A DNA stretch of 64,000 nucleotides from Tribonema minus. Lineage: Eukaryota > Sar > Xanthophyceae > Tribonematales > Tribonemataceae. The notes below the pieces were generated by a model that ran no database searches, was not told the DNA's origin, and was given only the letters and a program-made list of their open reading frames with translations. Position numbers and translations under genes: made by a program. Below are positions 46,201-57,200 of this stretch, piece after piece. Position 1 is the first letter of the stretch. Each line of letters begins with the position of its first letter. The stretch spans positions 1 through 64,000 of the forward strand of contig JAFCMP010000132.1 of assembly GCA_017506865.1 (NCBI GenBank), written 5' to 3'.

Positions 46201-47714
46201 CATCACACCAAACACTCTGAACGCACCTGTCGGTGGTTGGCGCCGACTGAATCGGCGGCAGCGACACCTTCTGCCCCGGAGCCAGCGCCGGCGCCGCGGG
46301 CTCCGCTTTCACCGGCTCCTGCTTAGGCTCCTTCTTCGCCGGCGTCTGCTTGGGCGCTTCCTCCTTGGGTGCCTCCGATTTAGGAGGCGCCTCCGGCTCC
46401 GATTTGGGCTCCTTGGGCGCTGCCTTGGGGGGCGGGGGGGGGGGCTTGTCGCCTCCGCCGCCGCCGCCGCCGCCGCCTGACAGGTTCAGCTTGGCGAGGG
46501 GGTTTCCCACCTTAAGGCGGGCGCGGGGAATGCCGGGGGGGGGGGGGGGGGGGTGAATGTCAATGTGAAGTGAGGGATTTGTGCTACCAGACTGGCAGTG
46601 CATACATGGTGCAGATGCGGAATGGTCGACGCTGATGAACGCTGTGCTGGCAGCATGCTGGCGATGATTTGAGACCGCTGTGGCGCAGATGTGTTGAGCT
46701 GTTGCCCAATCAGCAGCGGTTGATCACCAAGCTGGGCGCCGTCGCCGTGTTACTTGACCAGCGCTTTGAAATGAGTCACTGCTTGTAAAACTTGTGTCGG
46801 AATATGGGCTTGTTCTGTGTTGAGCGTATAGTTCTGTGACTCACGTCTGTTTGCAGTGATAGTTACAGAGATTACGTAACCGCCGCAACATCGCTTGATC
46901 ATTCGTGAACGCACGCTTGTGTCTTTGGGCAACGCGGACATCTTGGCTTCATGCCCCTGCTGCTGTTATGTCAACTGATGGCAAGTGATGACGTTAATGA
47001 ACTTCCTCGCAAGGGAGACCTGAGCAAGCTGACCTTTATGTAATAATGGACTCTGCCTGCTGGTGCATGTGTGTATCTGTGGAAACATGAAATTTTTCTC
47101 GCTGTACTTGATTGGCATACTGGAAGCGGCTTTGTGCCAACAACCTTCACTTCACATCAGCACGACCATGGAGTGGAATCGCGAGACCATGTGAACACTG
47201 AAGTAAAATGGTGGTCGCACATGCATGAGTCGAGAAATTTTCAGTCAAATGTAGCCCGCTACATATGTTGGCAGCCATTAATGGTTTTTTGTCGCATAGT
47301 GGCTCCCCCATTTCACGTTTCCTTTCCTTGCTTCAAGTTCAACAGCGGACTCACCTGCACAGTGTCCCCCTCCCCCGCAAGCTGCGCCGCCAGCGTCCCC
47401 GCCTCCGGCGACCTGACGTCTACGCTGACCTTATCGGTCTCCAGCACCACCAGCACATCATCAACTGCCACCGAGTCCCCTTCGGCCTTCATCCATTGGA
47501 CAATGGTGCCCTCGCTGATGGAGTCTCCCATACTCGGGACGTCTACGGTGTATTCAGAGCCCGATGCGAGCCATCTGATGCCTCGGGGAGCTGAACAGCG
47601 CAGCAGCTGGGTGGTGGCACCGGCCAGCAGGGGTGGCGAGGACAGGGGTCTCCTGGCCATCGCTGATTGGCCTTGATATTGCTGGTGGTGATGGCGGGGC
47701 ATGGAAGTCGTCAT
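40266..47714 (-). CDS. DLST: Dihydrolipoyllysine succinyltransferase, E2 of 2-oxoglutarate dehydrogenase (6 exons, 448 aa)
   Basis: Exons in reading order: 47714-47355, 46510-46227, 44528-44357, 42896-42752, 40997-40759 and 40412-40266 (TAG). They total 1347 bp, in phase; animal DLST is about 450 aa. Residues 1-52 are Arg/His/Ser-rich, without early acidic residues, as in a mitochondrial presequence. The lipoyl domain is at 54-128, with Lys95 in ETDKVSV as the lipoylation site; it is split by intron 1 and completed by VGNPLAKL. A Gly/Pro/Lys/Glu linker follows, with no E3-binding domain, as in other eukaryotic E2o. The catalytic domain begins [31 protein letters not shown] and [17 protein letters not shown] follow, and [12 protein letters not shown] supplies His419 and Asp423 of the acyltransferase site. 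The product is the core of the TCA-cycle 2-oxoglutarate complex in the mitochondrial matrix. Intron 4 contains a U2 snRNA gene on the same strand. Several introns hold exon-edge copies. Confidence 0.96.
40998..41310 (-). repeat. Acceptor-side copies of DLST exon 5
   Basis: Three partial copies of the exon 5 start (plus-strand reading: ACGTTGCGCAGGACGGGGACCACCAGGCCTGC) lie upstream of the exon in the minus-strand sense. They are near 41076-41115, 41153-41200 and 41262-41312. The last two retain the CAG-type acceptor or the GTGTGGATGAGC intron phrase that also follows the real exon edge at 40998. Confidence 0.85.
41510..41687 (-). ncRNA. U2: U2 spliceosomal snRNA nested in DLST intron 4
   Basis: On the minus strand the 5' part reads TGCCTTTTGGCTATGATCAA, then GTGTAGTATCTGTTCTTATC, then AGTGTGAAAACTGATATGG. 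This is the highly conserved U2 stem I and the branch-site recognition region GTAGTA, followed by the IIa/IIc stem-loop strands. Downstream are a hairpin GGTGGACATTGTCCACC, an Sm-type site AACTTTTCA, a GACGCTTGCGTC hairpin, and a stem-loop IV-like element CCGG-TCTTGCACTAC-CGCCGG at 41535-41515. The length of about 178 nt is normal for U2. The 5' end is estimated at 41687 from alignment by eye to other U2 5' ends; the 3' end is approximate. U2 base-pairs with the intron branch site. It lies in the same orientation as the host gene, flanked upstream by a T-rich, lower-GC region (about 41780-41880) that may hold its promoter. Confidence 0.92.
43020..43290 (-). repeat. Acceptor-side copies of DLST exon 4
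   Basis: GGGATCTCGCGCAGCGCGAC through CGCTCATGAACCCGAGCTGC (43027-43090) is nearly identical to the start of exon 4 at 42842-42900 and to its intron flank (GGGGC, CATACGGTATGTA, AGATGCGCGT, GACGTCGGCAGC). Two weaker copies of the intron part follow near 43130-43185 and 43225-43285. Confidence 0.92.
44529..45030 (-). repeat. Acceptor-side array of DLST exon 3 (three copies)
   Basis: The exon 3 start (plus-strand reading: CGCATGCGCGTCATCTTGAT, then GCGCGTCTCCGTCCTGGC) and the intron flank (GGAGCGGCAGCAGC, TGTTGAAGTTCA) recur near 44675-44770, 44830-44940 and 44975-45045. Spacing is about 165 bp. The middle copy is best preserved. Confidence 0.93.
45940..46226 (-). repeat. Donor-side copies of DLST exon 2
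   Basis: GCACCTGTCGACAGTCTGCG through GCAGCGACACCTTCTGCTCC (46056-46130) repeats the end of exon 2 with its donor (46222-46290). The intron that follows also repeats: phrases GCCAGCTCTGCC/CATCACACTCACC and CACCCCATC occur near 45985 and 46160. The unit is about 170 bp. Confidence 0.88.
46540..46552. repeat. G run that forms the C-rich tract before DLST exon 2
   Basis: On the plus strand a G run of about 18 bases at 46535-46552 reads as poly-C upstream of the minus-strand acceptor at 46511. It is an example of the homopolymer polypyrimidine tracts seen before many acceptors here. Confidence 0.75.
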
Positions 47715-48275
47715 GGCGCGGGCTAGCTGCCGCCTGGGCACAGCCTGGAGGTTACGGAAAGCACATGATGAACTTCAGCAGAGGCAGCGATGCGACCGCA
47801 GTCAACTGGGACTGTGTTGTGCAGAGCAGCTCATGGATCTCAAATCAATATCGCCTTGGAATAGTCTGTGATAGAAGCCCAACGAGTTCAGTCACGTGAC
47901 AAACATGCTATGGGTGCCACGTATGGCGCGGCAACACGAGCTGATGCAGGCGGACGTCTCACGATCTGCCGTTTCCGCGGCAGCACCAGCCAACACGATT
48001 CTGGGAAATCTATGCATCGCTTTCTCCAGATTTCCCAGCCAGGCAAGGTACTCACCCGCCACACGGCACGCATAGGCAGCGTCATCCCGGCTGCGCGTGC
48101 TTCGCCGCTCTCTGTCCCGATCCAATCGATGTGTGCACTCGGCAGCCTTCACTTCTTCACACACACCTGAACCTGAACTTCACTTCCAGTTTTGACCAAG
48201 AATGTAACTGCTGAAACATGCATGTGTGTTGGTGTGAAGGAAGTGTGTCCGGATTGACAAAGCACTGAGCTTGCC
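47715..48275. promoter_or_regulatory. Bidirectional upstream region of DLST (-) and the CCDC42-like gene (+)
   Basis: The two start codons face away from each other across 561 bp, so both promoters must fit here unless a leader intron exists. I see no obvious TATA or other core motif. The DLST frame is open a further nine codons upstream of its ATG but lacks another ATG. Confidence 0.5.
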
Positions 48276-51200
48276 ATGGCGACCACCACGGCCCCAGCTG
48301 GCGATGGGTTCTTCCTCACCCAGAATGGATTGCGCACGGTCGGCGGAGGGACGATCGGTATGGAGGAGCTGCAGGAGATGGTGGCAGGCAAGCGATCTGT
48401 AGCATTACAGACGCGCGAGCACTGCGAGGCCTGTGCAACATAGAAATTGCATTCTCGTGGAACATCTTCCTATGCAATATGCAATTTGCATTCTAGTACC
48501 AGAGCTTTGTGTCGAAGGATTGGTCCTCATGATTCCTTTCGCTGGAAAAATAACAGGCGATAGCTCACAGAACTGACAGGCTGGACACATTTCAGTCTGT
48601 TGCATCGGCCAGAGCTTCTAGCATGATGAAAAGCCTTCTGGTGAAGATCGAGTGCTACTCGTCTTCCATTGATCTTGCGGGTGATCTGCGCTGCAAGACG
48701 TCCACTTGCTTCAACTGCAGTGCCACACAGCGCCTTGACTACTTGTTGTGAGCCTGAATGCCTGCACAGTGAGGTATCTGAGAGACATGCTGCCATTTCA
48801 TGCGTGTTCTCAAACGGCACTGCATTCCTAGTTCCAACTCGCACAATGTTGCCAGATGCCCAGAGTAGTAGCGGCGTGCTCCTGCAGCACACACGCAGGT
48901 GCTGCTACTGCAGCCTTTCCACCTGACATGAAGCACGTGAGTGGCATGAATATCGCCATGCCATTGCGCATGCTATGCTATACGCAATGGCATGCTATGC
49001 TATACGCACACAAACTATAAATGTCGGCATCAATTATCTGTAGGCTTGACAATGTTGCTTGAGGATTTGCGGTGATATTCGCAAGTGTGACGTAAAGAAT
49101 GAACCACGTACAAAAGTGTCCGCGCTCGTCGAGGTCTGTCGTCACGCACACGCCCTATTCACGTGTGCTCACCGCCACCCCAGGCATGGAGCAGACGGAC
49201 AGCCAGAGCACGCGGCTCCTCAAAAAGAAGCGCGAGATGCGGGAGGTGGACGACGCCATGGAGCTCATGAAGGAGCAGTACAGGCAAGCTATTATAGCGA
49301 TTGATGAAAAACACTACTTAGGTACAATAAGTACAAGTGGTGTTGGTCTTCAGGCATCAGTCTCTGCCTGTTGCTCCCTCATGTGCTGCGCTGGGGTATT
49401 GACAAGCTCACCAACTGCTGAGGCTGCTGGCGCATTTGAGGCGTTGGCGCTCCGCTGCTGCTGCTGTCACTGCATGCGCAGTGTAGGGTTAGGATAAGGG
49501 TTAGGGTTAGGGTCAGGGTTAGCACCTCGAGGGCGGGGCGCACGGACGTACTCCTATGCTGCAGATGCCGTCTACCTGCGCGTTAAACAGAGCACGTCAT
49601 CGGCGATGTAGATCTGCCGGCGCTGCGCTGGGCCGCCATCAATCCATGCCCACCGCACGCCATGGATTTGTATGGCCGCGCCGCCCGGTGCCAACGCGGC
49701 GCGCGTTTGGTGCATCGGGCGGACGACGGCTGCTGCCGTCAGCGCGTGCCCGCGTCGCAGCGTGCGCCGCGCTGCACACTGAAAGCGAGCGCAGCACTGC
49801 AGGTGACGGCGACGGGGCTGGCGCGTGCGATTGCGGTGCGTGCCGCGGTCGAAATCGGCGCGGCGGCGCGGCATCGGTGACGGGCAGGCTACGTACCCAC
49901 CGCACATGGCGCTGCGGCATACGTGCCCCCTGCGATTGCGTCGGAACTGCTGGATCCAACACGGCTCGTGAGCACACTTGCAGGGCTGGCTCGTGATTGC
50001 GCGCGATCATCATGATGCCGCGCGGCACCTTGCGCGCTGAGATCGGGAGTTGTAGCCCGTGCGCGGTCAACGCACGGAGCACTGCCGCCTGAGCACTGCC
50101 GCCTGAGCCCACAACGGCTGCTGGTCACGCCAACTTTTATGCAGAGCACGCATGCTCGCTCGATGCTGTGCGTGGTCCACTCATGCGCTGCCGCTGGACA
50201 CCTCGCGCACGCCAACGCTGCTGTTGAGCGCTGCGGAGGATGGTGAGCCACGGGGGTTGCGCTCTGGGGCGCGGCGGCTGGCATGGTGGTGTTGCAGCGG
50301 GAGGAGCTTGGCTACGCTTGCAAGACATTAACGGGCCTGTTGCCTCGAGGCCACATTCAGTCTCAGCTGGAGGGCTCGAGAGACCCTGCGTCACTCAGCT
50401 TGTGTGCCAACTCCAAACACTGAAGTCGGGGACCGAGCGCTGCCTGCCTAACTGCAACCTCAACTTCAACCCCTGCAAATCTGCGCCGCAGGCAGCGCAT
50501 GGAGCGCTGCGACCTGCGGCAGCGCGAGTTTGAGGCCAAGCAGCTGGAGATGAAGGAGCAGGTGCAGCGCTTTGAGAAGTTCATACAGGAGAACGACGCC
50601 AAGCGCGCGCGCGCGGAGGCCAAGGCCAAGCAGGTGCGGCAGCAGCGCTCAGAGGTTGAGAGGCTTTTACCACAGAAGCGAATGGCTGCAGCGTCGTTGT
50701 AGTGTTCTACTTCATGGCATCTGTGATGCGCGCATGTCGGAGACTGGCGCGGCCGCACGCTGCGAGCGCGAGCACAGCAGTCACGCGCCACCGCATGGCG
50801 TGTTCCTGTGTTTCAGATGTGCTCTGTGGGCTGAACTGAAGAGCGTTGCATGCTGCGAAGCTGGATCCACCATCGTGCAGCGGTCGCATGCAACATCAGT
50901 GACAAACTGCGGCCAAACCTCAAACATCAATGCCCCAACTTCAACATCTCAGGAGCGCCGCGCGCTGGAGCAACGCGAGGCGGAGCTCAAGCGCCTGTCC
51001 GAGGAACTTTCCTCCGCGCTTTCCGAGGAAGCCGCGCTGAAGGACCGGCGCCTGCGCCTGCGCCGCTACCAGGCGTACCTCGGCGCCGCCGTCGCCGCCA
51101 GTGAGCAGGGCTTCGACGAGATTGGCGACCTGCTCAACAGGTGCGTCACCTGGCAATGCTGAAGTTGAAATTGAAGTTGAAGTTGCAATGCTTGTATGGC

Positions 51201-54200
51201 GCGCTGCTCGTACGGCGGCCGTGCCGCTGCACGGCATGTGTTGTGGGGCACTTCGGTAGAGCGATCTGCTCAGCAGGCGCGTCACCTGGCACTGTTGCAG
51301 TGTTGTACGCATCCGAATGGCGTGCGCTCGGAGGGCGGCCGTGCAGCTGCACAGCGTGCGTTGTGGGGCAGTTGCACTATTGGTGCTTCAAAGCCCTCAC
51401 GCGTTGCGAACCGAGACCGGCGGCGGCATGTGCACCGGTGCATTCTTTGATGCCCGCAGGGTGAAGCCAGCTTGGATGGCACACAAAAGACATTTGAACT
51501 TCTTGAGCATGCTGCCTGCACCTGCCGGCTTCCCGCACAGTTTCAGCTTCCGCTGCACGGCGCCCGACACGGTTTTGAGCGCCCACCTGCACTGGTGCTT
51601 TACGCTTTCGCACATTAATTGGTGGAGAGATCCTTCGGCCCTTGACAATTTTGAGCGATGCTGCAGGTCGGCACATTGCGCGGCGCCAACACGGACCTGG
51701 GCACACAGCTGCTGTAGAGGCGCTTGATGCTCTCGCCCATTGCGCGCCGAGACATTAGCAGCAGCGCTTGCGTCGATACATGCATCCTTCGGCACCTCAC
51801 CATTCTGAGCACTGCTGCAGGTTCGGCACGCTGCGCGGCGCCAACACGGGCCTGGACGCACAGTTGTTGCACAGGCATTCTATGCTTTCGTGCGTTGCGC
51901 ACCAAGACATTAGCAGCAGCACGCGCGTCAATATACGCACGCCCTTCAGCACTTCACACCTTGTTGAACAGTGCTGCAGGTTGGGCACGCTGCGCGGCGC
52001 CAACACGGACCTGGGCGTGCAGCTACTCCAAGGGCGTCTCACGCTATAACTGGCGGCCTGCGCACCAATATGCACATCTTTCAGCACTTCACCTTTATGA
52101 GCGCTGCTGTGCGTCCCACCAGGTTCGGCACATTGCGCGGCGCCAACACGGACCTGGGCACACAGCTGCTGTAGAGGCGCTTGATGCTCTCGCGCATTGT
52201 GCGCTGAGACATGAGCCGCAGCACACGCTCCGATACCTGCATCCTTCAGCACTTCAACACCTCACCATTCTGAGCAATGCTACAGGCTCGGCACGCTGCG
52301 CGGCGCTAACACGGACCTCGCTGTCGACATGCGCACCAATATGCACATCCTTCGGCGCCTCACCATTCTGAGCAATGCTGCACCTCCCACCAGGTTTGGC
52401 ACGCTGCGCGGCGCCAACACATACCTCGGCGCACAGCTGTCGTAGAGGCGCTTGACGCTGTCGCGTGTCACCGACCAAACACCGGCGGCGGCATGCGCAC
52501 CGATACACACCGCTCCTTCAGCACTTCACACCTGTTTGAGCGCTGCTGTGCGTCCCACCAGGTTCGGCACATTGCGCGGCGCCAACACGGACCTGAGCGC
52601 ACAGCTGCCCCAAGGGCATCTCACGCTCTCGCGTGGTGCCAACCAAACCCCGGCGGCTTGTGCACCAATATACACCGTGGCGCGTCCTTCGGCACCTCAC
52701 CATTCTGAGCACTGCTGCAGGTTCGGCACGCTGCGCGGCGCCAACACGGACCTGGGCGCGCGCTGCGCGCGCGGCGAGGGCGAGATGGAGCGGCGGCGCG
52801 CGGAGGCGCTGGCGCTGCGCCAAGACGCGCAGAACGCGCTGCTCGTGCACAACTCGGCGCTCAACGAGCGGCAGCGCGAGCTGGAGGGCGCGCGCGAGGG
52901 CGTCAAGGTGCGCGCGCACTGCACAATTAACAATGATTTGTGCAACAGCGCGCTCGTGCGCTGCAGGCGTCGTGGTGTTCGGACGGCTCCTCGCCGCGTC
53001 ACGTCGTTGCGCGATTCGTCGTTGCGTGATTTTCGAGTCGCACGAGTTGACTGGACTTGAGAGCCGGAGGGGGCGCGCGAGGGCGTCGAGGTGCGCGCGC
53101 ACAGATCGAGATTGAGAGTGAGATTGATTTCATGCATGACTTTCAAGAGGAGCGTGCGCCTGTCATTGAGTGGTCGCAGCTCAACGGGCCTGCGGCATTC
53201 CGGCACGGATCGTTGTAAACCTACCCCTAGGAATGCGTGTGCACGCGGGCGACGGCGCGCTTGCGCACTGCAGATGCCGTGCCTCTCGGACCGCTCCTTG
53301 CTGTCTCAAATCATTACGTGTTTATCGAGGCCGCACGACTCGACTCGACTCGAGAGCTGGAGGGCGCGCCAGGGCGTCAAGGCACGCGAAGCGGCGGCGG
53401 CGGCAGTGCAGTGTCAAGCGCGCGTTCGCGGTCGTGCGTGGGCTTGCATTCTTTCTTCCATAGTCCTTGCAGTATGCAAGTTCTACAATGTATGACTGCG
53501 GCGTTGTGAATGAGGGGCAGGGTAGTAAGATCCGCACGGCGGCGGTCTGTGTAGAGGTGTGCGCGGCGGCGTATGCCCTAGCACGGCCGTGTACGTGCGT
53601 ACACTTCACCTACGTCTGTGTTCAGCTGCGGTGTTGCGAGCGATGGCCTCCGTCCGCGTTGTACCAGTGGCACCGCTGATGGAGTCGTGTGCTTCGCGTC
53701 AATGGCGGCGGAAGTTGAGCCGTTTTATGGCTCGTTGCGCAATGCCGTTGAAGTACACATCGCAGCTGCGGCGGTCAAGGGCGCGCGGGGCATGAGGCGG
53801 CCGCGCCGATGCGCGCTGCACATAGCTCTATCCGAGTCTTCTTACCTTGCGCGTGGGACGGCGCAGCGGCAGCGGTGTGTGTGCGCTCGACTGCTGCCGT
53901 GCGCTGCGCCGCGCGCGGTCTCAGAGTCTTGCAGCACGGCGCGAGGGGCGGTACGTACGCGTTCGGCATGCGCGGGTCAGCGTTCAGCGGCCGCTGCGCA
54001 GGCGCGAGGGGCGTGCGAGAGGCGCAGCGTGCGAGAGGCGCAGCGGGGCGGCGCGCGGCGGCAGTCCCCACGTGCTGCTGCGCGCGACTTCACGCCGCCG
54101 CTTGACGCCTGTGACGACGCGAGCGCTGCGCGACGGCTGGGCATGCGCCGCATGGAGCTATAATGCAAGCGCTGCTGCGTGATTGGTGTGTACGCGATTG

Positions 54201-57200
54201 CAGCGATGGCGGCCTGAGAATGCGCTTTGAGGTTGCAGCACTGCTTGCTTCTCGACGGTGCTCTGCGACAACTACGGCACTGGCTCATGCGCGCAATTCT
54301 CCCGCGCATGCGTCCCCCCGCCCTCGTGCGTGCCCCCCTTCGCAGCACGCCATGGAGAAGAGCGAGAGCGAGGCGGAGCGCGTCAAGGGCATAGCCAGGT
54401 GAGCTACCTACTGGCAAAGAGTAATTAATACCTACCCCTCACCCTCGCGCGGCGCAGCGCACCATGCGCTACCTGGGGTAAAGGGTATGTCATGCCTACC
54501 CCTCACCTAGGGTAAAGGGTATTCAACATCTACCCCTAACCCCAGGTATATTAGGTCGGTCTCAGCAAACCCTACGCACCGTAGGCACGGCAGGCCATAG
54601 GCGCGTGCTGTGCTGACTTCCCGTTCACTGAACCCCAATTCTAAGTAGTACTTGACTGTAACATCGGACCGCGCTGAGCATTGTCACGCGGTTTCGTACA
54701 AGGTGATGAGCCGCAAAGCGTTGCAGTATGCGCCTACTTTTATTAGACTGCTTCCCTCCATTTACCTTCGGTTGCGCTGCATCGCCTGAGTCTCTGCTGC
54801 TTGATTTAGAACCGCCAGATATGGGGAGCCTCAACGCATGGCGGACGATGGTGTTGGGGCTGGTCACAGTTTTGGGGAAAGGTTAGGGGGTAGAGTTAGG
54901 ATTGGTAGGGCTTCGCATGATTGCAAGGCATGTACCTGTTAGGTAGGCATAAACAGTATATAAATGCAAGGGCGGGGACATGAACAGGGCCTGCCAGTGC
55001 ACACAGCCGTCTTCAATGATGCATTGTGGAATGCCATAGTTGGAGTTGGGCCCGTGCGCTGCACGTTTTGAGAGTCTCGCTTCGGTAGCCGCCGCAGGAG
55101 AGAGGAACAAGGTTGACAGATACGCTCGGTTCTATGTCATACATACGGTATATACGTATACCGCCCTGAGAGGCCAGTACGTACGCAATAGACGTAAACT
55201 TCAACTTTAACTTCACATCTAACTCCATGTTGAACTTCCTCCTTCATTGTGCCGCGGTGCGTGGGGGCTGTGTGCGGCTGCCGAGCAAATGGTTTTGCTT
55301 GTCGAGCACGAGCAGCGCGCTTCATGTCGTTTATAAATGCTCAATGCAGGCATTGTACCACCATGTGTGCTCTGTATCCCAGCTGCGCTGCCTTGCTGCT
55401 GCTTGCCTGCACCGGTCCGTATATTCGTCCTGGCGGGATTCATACGTACGCTCATACGGTATATACGGTTCATACGGCGTAGGCCGTATATATCAACCCT
55501 GGAGAGGAATGGCGGATGCCACTTGCTGGATTGTTCAGTAGCGCACCCCTGCGCGGTTGAAGTAGCAGTTGGTGCAGCGAGAAGTTCAAAAATTTGAGCG
55601 TTGCAGGCTTGTCAAACTGCTCGGTTGAAGCAGCAGCTGGTGCAGCCAGAAGTTCAGCAATCTGAGCGTTGCAGGCTTTTCAAACCACGCTCTTCGAATT
55701 TGCTCATGTGCTGACCGCCATCCAGGCTGCGATCAGCGGTGGTCATGACGCGCGCGCACCAGCGCGTGCTGTGCGGTACAATGTGATTGTTCTTCACATG
55801 TTGCACATTATATGGTGTCCACGTGCCCAGCAGACACTATGTGGTCTGGTGCGGTACAGAAGATGCCACGCTGCATGAGGCGCTGTAGTGCAGCACTGGC
55901 ACCAATGGTCAGAGCCAGTGGCAGCGCAGCTGGAACCAGGATGGTCACAGCGCGTGCTTTGCGGTACAATGTGATTGTTCTTCACATGTTGCACATCATC
56001 AGCCGACATGACAGCCAACAACGTTGCGTTGATGACACCGCCGTGCACTCGCGCGCGCCGCTGTTCACTCGCCCCGTCGCAGAGAGGGGGGGCAGCTCGT
56101 TGCGGCCGTGCGGAATCTGTACACGCGTTGCAAACAGGTACGCCGCGTGCCATGGGACGCATGTTTCCGTCCCGGCTCTGCAGCACCCAGTGTATTCATT
56201 TGGGCTCGGGGTTGAAATCACAAATGTGGCGTGCTGCATGCACTCCAATGACATGCTGTATAAAGCCCTGCCGGCGTCGCCCTCGTGCCTGAGGTGCACA
56301 CGCACTCAGAGCTCCGACACAAAGGCCGCGCAGACTTTATCACACGCTACACATGCGCCATAGCTGCTGCTTTCCATCCCTACGTTTTCCTACCGAAGCT
56401 GCATATTCGAAGTTCTTCGAGTTCGATGTCATGAATGCTGACATTGCATTTGGATCAGAGAAAGCACCTCAGAGGCAACAACGTCAGCATCTTGCTTGAC
56501 GCTGCACAAGCGACTTTCAATGACCTCTCCCCCCCCCCCCCCCCTGCTCCCCCCCCCCCCCCCCCCGCGCTCTGCTGCATGTTGCAGACGATGAGAAATC
56601 CCCTGCCGGATGCCGCAGACCGGCGCGAGGACGACAGGCTCGCGCAGCTCGCGCGGTACCTCAGCTTCATCGGCGACCGCATAGAGGACCTGGCGGAAGT
56701 AGAGGTGCGCTGCCGCAATCCCGTGCTTGAGCAACATTGTTGAAGTTTTACTTGAAGTTGACAAGCCCCCCAAATGCTGAAGCTGAGGGCGCAATTATTG
56801 TGCAAACACGTATTTAAAATTTTAGATTTTAAATTGAAAAAAAAAAACAACGCTTCCGCCACCCTTCCCCACGCCAGCGCGCCTAGCGCAATGAGAGCGC
56901 CACTGACCACAGTGGTCGGTCCTCGCCTCCTATGAAAAAATTGGCGCGTCGCACGCAGCGCTGTTGAGCACTGGGTGCTGACTGCTGGCGGCAGTGTGCT
57001 GGCACGCGTGGAATCGGTGCCTGACACCTGGCGTTCTGCGCAGGGGGCGACGCACTCATGCCCCCCTCCTCTGCAGCCGTGCACTGCAGACTGCCTGAGC
57101 AGTGCGCACGCCACAGACCGATTGAGCCCAAAAACTGCGAGGACCTACATTGCGGTTCATGACTAAGCAGCGGTAGGGGCGCATGGTTGCGCTGCGATCA

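Noticed and set aside
51660..52720. CRISPR array or minisatellite
   Set aside because: The units carry a splice acceptor and the start of the neighbouring coding exon, with diverged spacers of the same origin. There are no unique spacers, no cas genes, and the DNA is eukaryotic.
56810..56855. AT-rich palindrome (TTTAAAATTTTAGATTTTAAA) as a transposon end or terminator
   Set aside because: It is an isolated short AT-rich palindrome in an intron with no partner repeat or target duplication.
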